DNA from: Lachnospiraceae bacterium
GTDB lineage: Bacteria; Bacillota; Clostridia; Lachnospirales; Lachnospiraceae
Direction: 5' to 3'
Assembly: GCA_024404675.1 (NCBI GenBank)
Contig: JAKSPO010000001.1
Coordinates: forward strand, 1 to 64,000
Length of the DNA: 64,000 nucleotides
Shown here: positions 52,739 to 62,582 of the stretch, piece by piece
How the letters are laid out: each line of letters begins with the position of its first letter
Position numbering within the stretch: the first letter of the stretch is position 1
Notes under the pieces: model-generated
The model's input: the letters and a program-made list of their open reading frames with translations, nothing else
What the model was told of the DNA's origin: nothing
Databases searched by the model: none
Made by a program: the position numbers and the translations under genes

Positions 52739-53461
52739 ATGGGCGATAGATTAGTAGTGGTTTATGTGTGTGTAGCGATTGGGATATATCTAGGTGTGAT
52801 ACTTCTGTCAACAATATACTACCTCGTAAAGAATGCGCATAATCAGCCCTCGCATCAGGAAAAGGACGGTATGCTTGTAGTTGGGGTATACGATGGCAGC
52901 ATCAGGATGCGACGATACAGGGAATTTGCCTTCCTCCATAGGAATGGAGAATACACCTTGTCGCAGGAAAGCAGGAAAGCATTTATAGAAGGCATCGTAT
53001 TCGGAAATGTGTGGGCATTGCTATTTCTGTTAATTACGGTCGGCATTCTTTTTGTGAAAGAGGATGCAAGAATTGCCCTCCCCGGAGTGTTCGTTGCAAT
53101 CGCATGCCTTATCACGCTTTCGATTGAAACGGAGTTATATCAGTACAGCAAATGCAAGAACTATCTGAAGAAAATCCGCGAAACGGAAAGGACACAAACG
53201 ATGGAATATACGATACAGGGAAGACGGCTTGTGTGGGAGTATGATGCGGCGATCCAGGATGCGAGTAAGCTTAAGGATAACAATCTGTATATCGAAGGCG
53301 TCTGGAATATGAAAGATACGGTAGGCTATACGGACACCTGTGTTGGCCTGTCCGTGGTTTCGAAGGATTGCTTCTACTTCGTCACATTCGGTGGCGTGGG
53401 ATTCACCATGAAGGTCGCAGACGGCAAAGTGGAATGTATCAAAAAGCAGATTACGAAGTAG
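52739..53461 (+). CDS. Membrane protein of unknown function
   Basis: This 240-residue protein has one N-terminal hydrophobic segment (about 5-30, VVYVCVAIGIYLGVILLSTIYYLV) and a hydrophobic pair at about 85-130, with a soluble C-terminal domain (about 145-240, YTIQGRRLVWEYDAAIQDASKL, VVSKDCFYFVTFGGVGF). The layout recalls YcxB-like proteins, but the match is weak and I give no function. The ribosome binding site is poor. The 142 bp before it show no recognisable element. Confidence 0.65.
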   Translation: MGDRLVVVYVCVAIGIYLGVILLSTIYYLVKNAHNQPSHQEKDGMLVVGVYDGSIRMRRYREFAFLHRNGEYTLSQESRKAFIEGIVFGNVWALLFLLITVGILFVKEDARIALPGVFVAIACLITLSIETELYQYSKCKNYLKKIRETERTQTMEYTIQGRRLVWEYDAAIQDASKLKDNNLYIEGVWNMKDTVGYTDTCVGLSVVSKDCFYFVTFGGVGFTMKVADGKVECIKKQITK

Positions 53462-53580
53462 GCAACGGCAACCGGACGTTATATTATGTACCTAAATCCT
53501 ATGTGTTAAGGTGTTATTATACTATTGCAAATGATAACTAAAACCTACATTTTTATTTTACCATTTACAATAATATATTT

Positions 53581-53606
53581 AGGCCGCAGAAGTGCGGCCT
53601 TTTTTG
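53581..53606 (+). terminator. Rho-independent terminator before ychF
   Basis: AGGCCGCA (53581-53588) pairs perfectly with TGCGGCCT (53593-53600), with a 4-base loop and a T5 tail. Confidence 0.9.
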
Positions 53607-53635
53607 TTGAGTTTTTGGCGGCACTATGATATACT
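53607..53635 (+). promoter_or_regulatory. Sigma-A type promoter of ychF
   Basis: TTGAGT (53607-53612) and TATACT (53630-53635) are 17 bp apart, directly after the terminator. Confidence 0.6.
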
Positions 53636-53685
53636 ACTACAAGTATGCAATAAGAAAAATATCCTGAAATTATGGAGGTAGATAT

Positions 53686-54783
53686 ATGAAACTTGGAATC
53701 GTCGGATTACCGAATGTCGGAAAGAGTACATTGTTCAATTCGTTGACGAAGGCAGGAGCGGAGTCGGCCAACTATCCCTTCTGTACCATCGACCCCAATG
53801 TGGGCGTGGTTACCGTGCCGGACTCGAGACTGCAGGTGCTGACCGATATGTATCAGTCGAAGAGAACCATTCCTGCGGTTGTGGAATTTGTTGACATTGC
53901 AGGACTTGTTAAGGGAGCTTCCCAGGGTGAAGGCCTTGGCAACCAGTTCCTTTCTCACATTCGTGAGACCGATGCAATCGTGCATGTGGTTCGTTGCTTC
54001 GAGAATACCAACATCATTCATGTTGAGGGAAGCATCGATCCGATTCGTGATATTGAAACCATTAATCTCGAGCTGATTTTCGCAGACCTTGAGACTATTG
54101 AGCGTCGTATTGCAAGAGTTTCCAAGGGCGCAAGCTATGATAAGGCTCAGGCTAAGGAGCTTGCGATGTTAAAGGAGCTGAAGGACCTTTTGGAGGCAGG
54201 CAAGAAGGCAAGTGAGTACGAGACCGATGACGAGGATGAGCTTGGATGGCTTCGCGGCTACTCCTTCTTAACGAGAAAGCCTGTGATTTATGCAGCTAAC
54301 GTATCCGATGATGATATTGCCAATGACGGCGCTGACAACGAAATGGTAGCAAAGGTTCGTGAGTTCGCAGCACAGGAGGGCTCCGAGGTATTCGTTATCT
54401 GCGCACAGCTCGAGGAGGAGATTTCCGAGCTTGAGGACGATGAGCGCAAGGAATTCCTTGAGGAGATGGGTCTTGAGGAGGCCGGTCTTGAGAAGCTTAT
54501 TAAGGCAAGCTACCATCTTCTTGGACTGATCAGCTTTTTGACAACGGGACCGGATGAGACAAGAGCCTGGACCATCACAAACGGTATGAAGGCACCGCAG
54601 GCAGCCGGTAAGATTCACACCGACTTCGAGCGCGGCTTCATTCGTGCCGAGGTTGTGGCATACGACGATCTGGTAGCAAGCGGCAGCATGCTGCAGGCGA
54701 AGGAGAAAGGTCTTGTGCGCTCAGAGGGCAAGGAATATGTTATGAAGGACGGCGATGTTGTTCTGTTCCGTTTCAATGTATAA
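53686..54783 (+). CDS. ychF: Obg-like ATPase YchF
   Basis: This 365-residue protein of the Obg-like family prefers ATP over GTP. P-loop is GLPNVGKSTLFNSLTKAG; DIAGLVKGASQGEGLGNQFL is the G3 region; the G4 position reads NVSDDD rather than NKxD, as expected for ATP use. The C-terminal TGS domain includes FLTTGPDETRAWTI. It is linked to ribosome binding and stress responses. GGAGG precedes the start and lgt follows 17 bp later. Confidence 0.95.
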   Translation: MKLGIVGLPNVGKSTLFNSLTKAGAESANYPFCTIDPNVGVVTVPDSRLQVLTDMYQSKRTIPAVVEFVDIAGLVKGASQGEGLGNQFLSHIRETDAIVHVVRCFENTNIIHVEGSIDPIRDIETINLELIFADLETIERRIARVSKGASYDKAQAKELAMLKELKDLLEAGKKASEYETDDEDELGWLRGYSFLTRKPVIYAANVSDDDIANDGADNEMVAKVREFAAQEGSEVFVICAQLEEEISELEDDERKEFLEEMGLEEAGLEKLIKASYHLLGLISFLTTGPDETRAWTITNGMKAPQAAGKIHTDFERGFIRAEVVAYDDLVASGSMLQAKEKGLVRSEGKEYVMKDGDVVLFRFNV

Positions 54784-54800
54784 GTTAAGGGGAGAACCGT

Positions 54801-55775
54801 ATGTCTCAGTTGCTGAGTTATTGTTATACAGATATTAATTTCCCGAATCTGGGACTGTATTTTAAAAATGTCCGCGACGGCTTCACCGTATTCGGCTTTA
54901 AGATTGCCTTGTACGGAATCTTCGTTGCGATGGGTATGGTGTTTGGATATCTTCTGACGGAGTATGTTGCGAAGAAAACCGGGCAGAACAGTGAGAACTA
55001 TCTTGATTTTGTTATCATTGCCATTATCTTAGGCGTTGCCTGCGCGCGGCTTTACTATGTTGCCTTCAACTGGGAGGCATTTGCCGATCATCCGTTGTCA
55101 ATCTTCAATCTGCGGACGGGCGGACTTGCCATCTACGGCGGCGCAATCGCGGGTATTCTGACCGCTCTGATCTTTGCGAGAGTGAAGAAGCTGAATTCAG
55201 CACAGTTTCTGGATACAGCGATTGTCGGACTGGCGCTCGGACAGATTATCGGGCGTTTCGGCAACTTCGTGAACAGAGAAGCCTTCGGCACGTATACAAA
55301 TGGCCTCTTCGCCATGCAGGTGGATGTTAGAGATGCTGCTTCGTATTTTAATCCGGCCACGAGCCTTACGTATGTGCAGAACCTCTTCGCAGGTAAGCCT
55401 GAAGCGCTTGCCAATGTTATGAAGATTCGGGACAATGCCATAGTTACCGAGACGGCGACCTACATTCAGGTTCATCCGACCTTCTTATATGAAGCACTTT
55501 GGAATCTGATGCTTTTAATTCTGATGCTCGTGCTCACGAAGTATAAGCGTTTCCACGGTCAGATCAGTCTTGTATATCTGATGGGCTACGGCCTCGGTCG
55601 TTTCTGGATTGAGGGACTTCGTACCGATCAGCTGTTTCTCTGGAAGACCGGTATACCGGTTTCGCAGATTGTAAGCCTTACCTTTGTTGCAATCGGCGTT
55701 ATCACCTACACACTTGTTATGGTACGCTTAAAGCGTAAGAAGAGCGAGAATAAGGGTGATGTAGAAATCAAATAA
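54801..55775 (+). CDS. lgt: Prolipoprotein diacylglyceryl transferase
   Basis: This 324-residue membrane enzyme attaches diacylglycerol to the lipobox cysteine of prelipoproteins, such as the three lipoproteins in this window. The signature GRFGNFVNREAFG is present, with RTGGLAIYGGAIAG before it and HPTFLYEALWNL and GLGRFWIEGLRTDQL after. About seven transmembrane segments are visible. An insertion of about 40 residues follows the signature, making it longer than many homologues. Confidence 0.94.
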   Translation: MSQLLSYCYTDINFPNLGLYFKNVRDGFTVFGFKIALYGIFVAMGMVFGYLLTEYVAKKTGQNSENYLDFVIIAIILGVACARLYYVAFNWEAFADHPLSIFNLRTGGLAIYGGAIAGILTALIFARVKKLNSAQFLDTAIVGLALGQIIGRFGNFVNREAFGTYTNGLFAMQVDVRDAASYFNPATSLTYVQNLFAGKPEALANVMKIRDNAIVTETATYIQVHPTFLYEALWNLMLLILMLVLTKYKRFHGQISLVYLMGYGLGRFWIEGLRTDQLFLWKTGIPVSQIVSLTFVAIGVITYTLVMVRLKRKKSENKGDVEIK

Positions 55776-55808
55776 GGCTCGAAAGCATCGGGCAGAATCG
55801 TTCATTCT

Positions 55809-55852
55809 GAGCGGATAAGGGAAGATTTTCTTCCTTTGTCCGCTCTTTTTTT
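55809..55852 (+). terminator. Terminator of lgt
   Basis: GAGCGGA (55809-55815) pairs with TCCGCTC (55839-55845), continued inward by an imperfect GGGAAGA/TCTTCC arm, followed by T7. Confidence 0.85.
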
Positions 55853-55893
55853 GCGTAATCGAACAAAATATGAAGTTTTTGTAAAAAAAGTAC

Positions 55894-55922
55894 TTGCATT
55901 TTTGGTTTTTAGTCTGTATTAT
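55894..55922 (+). promoter_or_regulatory. Sigma-A type promoter of the division cluster
   Basis: TTGCAT (55894-55899) and TATTAT (55917-55922) are 17 bp apart, 59 bp before the mraZ start. Confidence 0.65.
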
Positions 55923-55930
55923 GAAAAATG

Positions 55931-55976
55931 TGGAGGGAAATGGAGCGATTTTCCCATAAAATGTCACGAAATGGAG
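55931..55976. promoter_or_regulatory. MraZ-box-like direct repeats
   Basis: TGGAG occurs at 55931-55935, 55941-55945 and 55972-55976, the first two with the 10-bp period expected of MraZ binding sites; TTTTCCCA at 55949-55956 reads TGGGAAAA on the other strand. MraZ is known to bind short TGGG-type direct repeats near its own promoter, so this is a likely autoregulatory site. The last copy also serves as the ribosome binding site. Confidence 0.55.
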
Positions 55977-55981
55977 CGTCA

Positions 55982-56416
55982 ATGAACAAATTAGCCGGAA
56001 AATATGAGCATAGCATTGATGCCAAGGGCAGAATCATCGTGCCTTCGAAGTTCCGCGAGGAGCTCGGAGACTCGTTCATTGTTACCCTTGGTCTTGACGG
56101 CTGCCTTTATATCTTCTCGGATGACGGCTGGGACAAGTTCACCGAGCAGTTAGAGAAGCTTCCGGGAACGAAGGACCACAGACGTACCAAGCGTTACTTT
56201 ATGGCGAACGCAGCGAACTGTGACATTGATAAGCAGGGACGTGTCCTGGTACCGGCTTCCTTACGGGAGCAGGCCGGCATCGAAAAGGATGTTGTTCTTG
56301 TCGGCATGATCGATAAGATCGAGCTGTGGAGCAAGGAGCGTTTTGACGGCCTTGACAGCTTTGAATCGGTTGATGATATCGTAGAAAGCCTTACGGATTT
56401 CGGTATCAGTTTCTAG
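55982..56416 (+). CDS. mraZ: Transcriptional regulator MraZ
   Basis: This 144-residue protein has two SpoVT/AbrB-like half-domains, each with the DxxGR pattern: [18 protein letters not shown] and [17 protein letters not shown]. MraZ regulates the division and cell wall cluster. The ATG at 55982 is chosen because it gives the usual N-terminus ([17 protein letters not shown]) and has GGAG upstream; an extension to 55928 would begin inside the promoter region. Confidence 0.95.
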   Translation: MNKLAGKYEHSIDAKGRIIVPSKFREELGDSFIVTLGLDGCLYIFSDDGWDKFTEQLEKLPGTKDHRRTKRYFMANAANCDIDKQGRVLVPASLREQAGIEKDVVLVGMIDKIELWSKERFDGLDSFESVDDIVESLTDFGISF

Positions 56417-56424
56417 GAGGCAGC

Positions 56425-57360
56425 ATGGAAGAGTTCAAACATTATTCCGTAATGCTTCAGGAGACAATCGACGGCCTTAATATTAAGCCGGATGGAATAT
56501 ATGCGGACGGTACGCTCGGCGGCGCGGGGCATTCCTCAGTGATTGCCTCAAAGCTCACAACCGGCAGACTGATCGGCATTGATCAGGATAAGGATGCCAT
56601 CAAGGCAGCAACGGAGCGGCTGATGCCTTACCGGGAGCGCGTCACCATCATCCGGAATAATTATGAGAATATGGTTTCGGAGCTGAATGCACTCGGCATC
56701 GATAAGGTTGACGGTATCCTCCTTGATCTGGGCGTGTCCTCTTACCAGCTTGATACCGCAGACCGCGGCTTCAGTTATATGGCGGACGCACCGCTTGATA
56801 TGCGAATGGACGACCGCGTGACGGAAACAGCCGGCGATATCGTAAACGGCTACACGGAGAGTGAGCTGTTCCGTGTGATTCGTGACTACGGCGAGGACAA
56901 TTTTGCGAAGAACATCGCAAAGCATATCGTAAGAGCAAGAGAGAAGAAGAGAATCGAAACCACGGGGGAACTCGTGGAAATCATAAAAGAAGCAATTCCT
57001 GCAAAGCTTCGTGCCGTCGGCGGACACCCGGCGAAGAAGACCTTCCAGGCGCTTCGGATTGAATTGAACAGAGAATTGAATGTGTTACAGGATTCGCTTG
57101 AGGGGATGATTGATAAGCTCGCTCCCGGCGGAAGGTTCTGCATCATAACGTTCCATTCCCTTGAAGACCGCATCGTAAAGACCGCCTTCAAAAGAGCGGA
57201 GCAGCCTTGTACCTGCCCGCCGAGCTTTCCGGTCTGCGTGTGTGGTAAGAAGCCTCTCGGAACGGTTATTACAAGAAAACCGATCCTTCCGAGTGAGAAA
57301 GAGCTCTCGGAAAATTCCCGTTCTAAGAGTGCAAAGCTTCGAATCTTCGAAAAATATTGA
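56425..57360 (+). CDS. rsmH: 16S rRNA m4C1402 methyltransferase RsmH
   Basis: This 311-residue SAM-dependent enzyme N4-methylates C1402 of 16S rRNA. Signatures are [59 protein letters not shown] and [12 protein letters not shown]. It follows mraZ by 8 bp, the standard order. GGAGG precedes the ATG. Confidence 0.96.
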   Translation: MEEFKHYSVMLQETIDGLNIKPDGIYADGTLGGAGHSSVIASKLTTGRLIGIDQDKDAIKAATERLMPYRERVTIIRNNYENMVSELNALGIDKVDGILLDLGVSSYQLDTADRGFSYMADAPLDMRMDDRVTETAGDIVNGYTESELFRVIRDYGEDNFAKNIAKHIVRAREKKRIETTGELVEIIKEAIPAKLRAVGGHPAKKTFQALRIELNRELNVLQDSLEGMIDKLAPGGRFCIITFHSLEDRIVKTAFKRAEQPCTCPPSFPVCVCGKKPLGTVITRKPILPSEKELSENSRSKSAKLRIFEKY

Positions 57361-57424
57361 ATAATTTGAAAAAAAGCGAGCATTTTCCGCGCAAAAGATA
57401 TATAATGAGAGGAGATATGTTGTT

Positions 57425-57991
57425 ATGGCAGCGTACAGAGAGAGACAGCAGAGACAGAGCAGTAATTCCGCAAGAATTAAGAATCAGGCATATATAGAAG
57501 GCAACACCGTTCGTAAGACCGCTTACGAACCGGAACAGACTCCCGTCGTACCCCCCGAGGTCGAAGCAAGACCGCGACGCGAGATTGACAGAAGACCGGT
57601 AACCGGCTTCCGTCGTAATATGGATTTCCTTACCACCGCGGTACTTGGAATCTCCATGGCGATTGTACTGGTGCTTGCACTTCAGTTCCTTAAGGTTTCC
57701 GCAGCGGTAACCGAGCTTGATAAGGAAATCGTTACGATGACGAAGCAGTATGAGAAGCTTCGTGGCGAGAACGATTCCGCACTGTTTGACATCGCGGATG
57801 ATATCAACCTGAACGAGGTTTATGAGATAGCAGTCGGTAAGCTTGGAATGGTTTACCCGAATCATAATCAGATCGTAGAGTTCGAGTGCGTTGGCGACGG
57901 CTATGTTCGCCAGTACACATCGGTTCCGGATGCGGCAGATGAAGGAAATACAGATGCCGTTACACAGGTATTGCGTCGTCTGCTGAAGTAA
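57425..57991 (+). CDS. ftsL: Cell division protein FtsL-like
   Basis: This 188-residue bitopic protein has a long basic cytoplasmic tail (1 to about 65), one transmembrane helix (about 69-90, LTTAVLGISMAIVLVLALQFL) and a heptad-rich coiled coil (VSAAVTELDKEIVTMTKQYEKLRGEN). Topology and place between rsmH and the division transpeptidase identify FtsL, which joins FtsB and FtsQ in the divisome; sequence similarity in this family is low. TATAAT at 57401-57406 may belong to a local promoter, but no -35 is visible. Confidence 0.78.
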   Translation: MAAYRERQQRQSSNSARIKNQAYIEGNTVRKTAYEPEQTPVVPPEVEARPRREIDRRPVTGFRRNMDFLTTAVLGISMAIVLVLALQFLKVSAAVTELDKEIVTMTKQYEKLRGENDSALFDIADDINLNEVYEIAVGKLGMVYPNHNQIVEFECVGDGYVRQYTSVPDAADEGNTDAVTQVLRRLLK

Positions 57992-58016
57992 CCGCAACGG
58001 AAGGATTTTTCACATT

Positions 58017-59927
58017 ATGAGCAGTAATTCGACAAGGCCGCAGAAGAGAAAGAAGATTTTGACGCGAAAGATGCAGGTGCGTTTCATCGCTGTATTTGGA
58101 ATCGTTATTCTTGCCTTCCTCTTTCTGATCGGCCGTGTTGTTTTTTTAAAACAGAAGCACGGAATCGATTATTCTAACGCAGTTCTCAGCCACCAGAGCT
58201 ATGTGAACACCAACATTCCCTACGAAAGAGGGCGTATTACCGATCGTAACGGTACCGTTCTTGCAAAGAACGTTGTTACCTATAACGTTATCCTCGACCC
58301 GGGTGTTGTGAACGCCAACAACGGTATGTATGTGGATGCAACGGTGAAGGCGATTACGAAGGCATTTTCCTTGAATGCATCGGATATTCGGGATATTCTT
58401 AAGAACAACCCGAAGAGCTCCTACTACATCCTTCTGAAGGGACGGCCGTATGAGGAGGTCAGCGCCTTTAAGAAGCTGCAGGAGGACAATCATAAATACG
58501 TAAAAGGTGTATGGTTTGAGACTGTATTCACCCGTGTATATCCCTACGGTAGTCTTGCTTCGCATGTAATCGGCTTTGTCAATAACGATAACTCCGCAGG
58601 CGGCGGTATCGAGTTACAGTACGACAGCTACCTTTCCGGTAAGCCCGGACGTGAGAGCGGCTACTATGATGCCGAGCTGAATCTGATTAAGAAGACGTGG
58701 CCTGCAGAGGACGGCGACACCATTGTGTCAACCATTGATGTTGCTGTGCAGACCGCGGTTGAGAATAATATCAAACGCTATAATGTTGAGACCGGCTGCA
58801 AGAATATCGGCGTTCTCGTTATGAATCCGAACAACGGTGAGATTTATGCGATGGCTTCCAATGAAGGGTTTGATCTGAACAACCCGAGAGATCTAAGCGC
58901 TTTTTATTCCGCGGAGGAAATCGCCGAAATCGGAAGCGACGGTGCTAGGCTTAGCGAAGCGCTCAATGCAATGTGGCGTAACTTCTGTGTAAATGATACC
59001 TTTGAGCCGGGCTCCACCTTTAAGTGTATTACGGTGTCCGCTGCCCTTGAGGAGGGCGTTGCGGGTGCGAAGAATACCTATTACTGCGGCGGTGTTGCAG
59101 AGCTTGATACCTATAAGATTCACTGTAACAATCGTAGCGGACATGGTCTTCTCGACCTCGAGCATTCCCTGATGCGTTCCTGCAATATGGCGATGATCGA
59201 TATCGCATCGAAGCTTGGTCGTACGACCTTCCGCTCTTATCAGGACCGTTTCGGCCTCGGAAGAAAGACCGGTCTTGACCTTCCGGGTGAGGCAAAGGGT
59301 ATTCTCATTGATGCACAGAACCTGAACGAGGTTGAGCTTGCAACCAGTAGCTTCGGTCAGGGCTTCAATGTTACTATGGTACAGATGGCTGCCGCTTACA
59401 GCTCCATCGTAAACGGCGGATACTATTATACTCCGCATGTTGTGAAGAAGATTGTGAACGCAAGCGGCGCTACGGTTTACGAAGCGAAGAACACGATTTC
59501 CGCAAGAACCGTTTCGAAGTATACTGTTGATTTTATGCGTCGTGCAACGCTTAGCACCGTAGAGGGCGGTACCGCAACTCCCGCAAAGGTTAAAGGATAT
59601 CTTGTAGGTGGTAAGACCGGTACGGCACAGAAGGGACGTCGTGCGGACGGCAAATATATCGTTTCCTTTATCGGAAGCGTACCTGCCGACAACCCGCAGG
59701 TTGTCATTTATGTAGTCATTGATGAGGTTAATTCCGAAACCTTATATAATTCCAGTAAGCCGGCAACAACACTGGCTTCGCAGATTCTGCAGGAGATTCT
59801 CCCGCATCTTGGATTGTATCCGTCTGAGGGTGAGATTGACTACGGCGTTGATTACACCGGCGAAGAGTTTGACGATGAGCACGGTGCCAAGGTGGAAGGA
59901 CCTGAAGGAGACGAGGGTAAGAATTAA
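58017..59927 (+). CDS. Division-type class B penicillin-binding protein (FtsI/SpoVD-like)
   Basis: This 636-residue transpeptidase crosslinks septal peptidoglycan. It has one N-terminal membrane helix (about 23-43), a dimerisation domain (RGRITDRNGTVLAKN) and the catalytic domain with SxxK (GSTFKC), SxN (RSCNMA) and KTG (GGKTGTAQK). No C-terminal PASTA domain is present, unlike many SpoVD proteins. It lies after ftsL by 25 bp. It may serve in vegetative division or sporulation; sequence alone does not decide. Confidence 0.92.
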   Translation: MSSNSTRPQKRKKILTRKMQVRFIAVFGIVILAFLFLIGRVVFLKQKHGIDYSNAVLSHQSYVNTNIPYERGRITDRNGTVLAKNVVTYNVILDPGVVNANNGMYVDATVKAITKAFSLNASDIRDILKNNPKSSYYILLKGRPYEEVSAFKKLQEDNHKYVKGVWFETVFTRVYPYGSLASHVIGFVNNDNSAGGGIELQYDSYLSGKPGRESGYYDAELNLIKKTWPAEDGDTIVSTIDVAVQTAVENNIKRYNVETGCKNIGVLVMNPNNGEIYAMASNEGFDLNNPRDLSAFYSAEEIAEIGSDGARLSEALNAMWRNFCVNDTFEPGSTFKCITVSAALEEGVAGAKNTYYCGGVAELDTYKIHCNNRSGHGLLDLEHSLMRSCNMAMIDIASKLGRTTFRSYQDRFGLGRKTGLDLPGEAKGILIDAQNLNEVELATSSFGQGFNVTMVQMAAAYSSIVNGGYYYTPHVVKKIVNASGATVYEAKNTISARTVSKYTVDFMRRATLSTVEGGTATPAKVKGYLVGGKTGTAQKGRRADGKYIVSFIGSVPADNPQVVIYVVIDEVNSETLYNSSKPATTLASQILQEILPHLGLYPSEGEIDYGVDYTGEEFDDEHGAKVEGPEGDEGKN

Positions 59928-59972
59928 TTCCGCAATAAACGGATCGATTATATGCTAAGAGAGGGAAGGATT

Positions 59973-61334
59973 ATGGTACTGAAGGACAAAAACATCATCG
60001 TAGTCGGCGCAGGCAAGAGCGGTATTTCCGCATCTAAGCTTCTGTCCGGCGAGGATGTAACCATCACACTTTATGACGGAAACGAAAAGCTTGATAAGGA
60101 CGAGCTCCGTTCGAAGCTTGGCGAAGGCTTTCACGGAGATATTGTTACCGGACCCTTTACGAAGGAGCTTGAAGAGAAGGCGGAGCTGATTATATTAAGC
60201 CCCGGCGTTCCGGCCGATCTTGACTTTCTGAATCGCCTTCGCGAGGCTGGCGTTCCGATCTGGGGCGAGGTTGAGCTTGCGTATCGCTTTGCAAGCGGCA
60301 GACTGATTGCCATTACCGGAACGAACGGCAAGACGACAACGACGGCGCTGACCGGCGAGATTATGAAGCTGCATTTTGCGAAGACATTTGTCGTAGGTAA
60401 TATCGGTACGCCTTACACGGACTTTGCTAAGGAGATGACCGAGGAGAGCGTTACGGTTGCCGAGATGAGCAGCTTCCAGCTCGAGTCCATCGAGGAGTTT
60501 CATCCCTGCGTCAGTATGATTCTGAATATTACACCGGACCACCTGAACCGCCATCATACGATGGAGGCTTACGTAGAAGCGAAGTTTAACATTGCGAAGA
60601 ATCAGACGCCCGGTGAGGTTTGCGTATTGAATTATGAGGATATGAGACTGCGTGAGTGGGCTGAGAAGCTGCATACGAAGATCTTCTGGTTCAGCAGCAC
60701 AAGAATCCTTCGCCGCGGCCTTTACCTCGTTGGTGACAATATTGTTTTCAATGACGGTATGCGTGAAGAGACCGTAATCAATGTTCACGAGATGAATATT
60801 ATCGGTCGTCACAATTATGAAAATGCCATGGCAGCCATCGCCGCCGGTATTTCGATGAAGATTCCGATGGACACGATCCGTGAGGCACTCCGCAACTTTG
60901 TGGCGGTTGAGCATCGAATTGAGTATACGGCAACGAAGCAGGGCGTTATTTATTATAACGACTCTAAGGGAACGAACCCGGATGCTTCGATTCAGGCAGT
61001 GAAGGCAATGAGCCGTCCGACGATTCTGATCGGCGGAGGCTATGACAAGGGCTCTGATTATGAGGAGTGGATTGCCACATTTGACGGAAAGGTAAAGCTT
61101 CTGCTTCTGATGGGGCAGACTGCCGACAAGATTGAGGAGACTGCAAGAAGGATGGGATTTCAGGCAATCCTTCGTGTAAACTCGATGCAGGAGGCTGTTG
61201 AGACGGCTGCGGCCAATGCCGTTAGCGGTGATGCAGTGCTTCTGTCTCCCTGCTGTGCAAGCTGGGGCATGTTCAAAAACTATGAGGAGCGCGGCGAGAT
61301 CTTCAAGGCACTCGTTCGGGCGCTTCCGGACTAA
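59973..61334 (+). CDS. murD: UDP-N-acetylmuramoyl-L-alanine:D-glutamate ligase
   Basis: This 453-residue Mur ligase adds D-glutamate to the stem peptide. Features are VVGAGKSGISASKLL at the N-terminus, the ATP site GTNGKTTTTALTGE, ITPDHLNRHHTMEAY, and NDSKGTNPDASIQAVKAM. The start at 59973 has GGGAAGGA upstream; an in-frame start at 59952 is less likely. In related clusters mraY normally precedes it, but here the penicillin-binding protein gene does. Confidence 0.94.
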   Translation: MVLKDKNIIVVGAGKSGISASKLLSGEDVTITLYDGNEKLDKDELRSKLGEGFHGDIVTGPFTKELEEKAELIILSPGVPADLDFLNRLREAGVPIWGEVELAYRFASGRLIAITGTNGKTTTTALTGEIMKLHFAKTFVVGNIGTPYTDFAKEMTEESVTVAEMSSFQLESIEEFHPCVSMILNITPDHLNRHHTMEAYVEAKFNIAKNQTPGEVCVLNYEDMRLREWAEKLHTKIFWFSSTRILRRGLYLVGDNIVFNDGMREETVINVHEMNIIGRHNYENAMAAIAAGISMKIPMDTIREALRNFVAVEHRIEYTATKQGVIYYNDSKGTNPDASIQAVKAMSRPTILIGGGYDKGSDYEEWIATFDGKVKLLLLMGQTADKIEETARRMGFQAILRVNSMQEAVETAAANAVSGDAVLLSPCCASWGMFKNYEERGEIFKALVRALPD

Positions 61335-61359
61335 AGATTAATGATGTGAGGTTGTTATC

Positions 61360-62562
61360 GTGGCAAGAGAGAATGCAATTTTCAGACCGCTTCGCAGAGC
61401 GGGCGAGGGAAGAGAGGGAGAGAAGCGTGTGAAGCCGAAGCGTTACTTCGACTACATGCTTCTGTTTATGATCCTTTTTCTCATCAGCTTCGGTCTTGTC
61501 ATGATCTACAGCATCAGCGCCTATAATGCGACCAAGTATTATGATGATGCAACGCTTTTTGTGCGGAACCAGGCAATTTATGCTGTGCTTGGCTTTGTGC
61601 TGATGCTGATTGTTGCAAAGTTTGATTATCACTGGTATGTTGCAAAGCTTAAGATCCATAAGAAGTTTCAGCCGTCTCTGCTGCTGATTGGCTACATCAT
61701 CTGTATCGCCTTACAGTTCTATGTATGGAGGTGGGGTGACGGAACGAACGGCTCTAACCGTTGGATTCCGCTCGGTAAGTCCTTCAAGCTGCAGCCTTCG
61801 GAGATTACAAAGCTTCTGATGGTACTTCTGGTTGCTTATCTTGCTTATATTGCGCCGAAGAAGCTGGACCATTTCTCCGGCTTCTTCCGTATCCTTTTTT
61901 ACTCGGCTCCGCTTGTCTTCCTGGTTGCTGCGGAGAACTTTACCACGGCGTTAATTATGGTTGGTGTCGTTTTCGCGGTTCCTTTTATTACAAGTCGTAA
62001 GAAGGGGTATTTCTTCTTCTCGCTGGCGTTGGCATTTGTTGCCGGTATCGGCCTTATTCAGATGGAAGGATATAGAAGGGCGCGAATCGATATCTGGCTT
62101 GATATTGAGAATACTCCCGGTGGTTACCAGATTCTGCAGGGACTTTACGCGCTCGCAAGCGGTGGATGGTTCGGTAAGGGACTCGGCAACAGTATCCAGA
62201 AGCTTGGGTACATTCCGGAGGTTCATACCGATATGATCTTCACCTGCATCATTGAGGAGCTCGGTATCGTGGGCGGATTCTTCCTGGTGGCGATTTATGG
62301 TGTGCTTCTGGTAAGACTTTTCAAGGTTGCCGTACATGCTCCCGACCTGCTCGGTTCGCTGATCGTTGTCGGTGTCTTCGTGCAGATTGCGATGCAGGCA
62401 GTTTTGAATATTGCGGTAGTAACCAACACGATTCCTTCGACCGGTGTTCCGCTTCCCTTTATCAGCTACGGCGGAAGCTCATTAGTCTTTTTGATGATCG
62501 AGATGGGATTTGTTCTGAATGTGTCAAATCAGATCGATTACGATGCTGCTCCACAGCAGTAG
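61360..62562 (+). CDS. ftsW: FtsW/RodA/SpoVE family glycosyltransferase
   Basis: This 400-residue SEDS protein polymerises lipid II glycan at the septum with its partner transpeptidase. About ten membrane segments are visible. Family signatures are NGSNRWIPLGKSFKLQPSEITKL, AENFTTALIM, TDMIFTCIIEELGIVGG and STGVPLPFISYGGSS. A GTG start at 61360 is used here; another GTG at 61429 is possible because the first 25 residues are charged and not conserved. The usual murG after it is missing. Confidence 0.93.
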   Translation: MARENAIFRPLRRAGEGREGEKRVKPKRYFDYMLLFMILFLISFGLVMIYSISAYNATKYYDDATLFVRNQAIYAVLGFVLMLIVAKFDYHWYVAKLKIHKKFQPSLLLIGYIICIALQFYVWRWGDGTNGSNRWIPLGKSFKLQPSEITKLLMVLLVAYLAYIAPKKLDHFSGFFRILFYSAPLVFLVAAENFTTALIMVGVVFAVPFITSRKKGYFFFSLALAFVAGIGLIQMEGYRRARIDIWLDIENTPGGYQILQGLYALASGGWFGKGLGNSIQKLGYIPEVHTDMIFTCIIEELGIVGGFFLVAIYGVLLVRLFKVAVHAPDLLGSLIVVGVFVQIAMQAVLNIAVVTNTIPSTGVPLPFISYGGSSLVFLMIEMGFVLNVSNQIDYDAAPQQ

Positions 62563-62582
62563 AATGAGATGGGAGAGCATCG

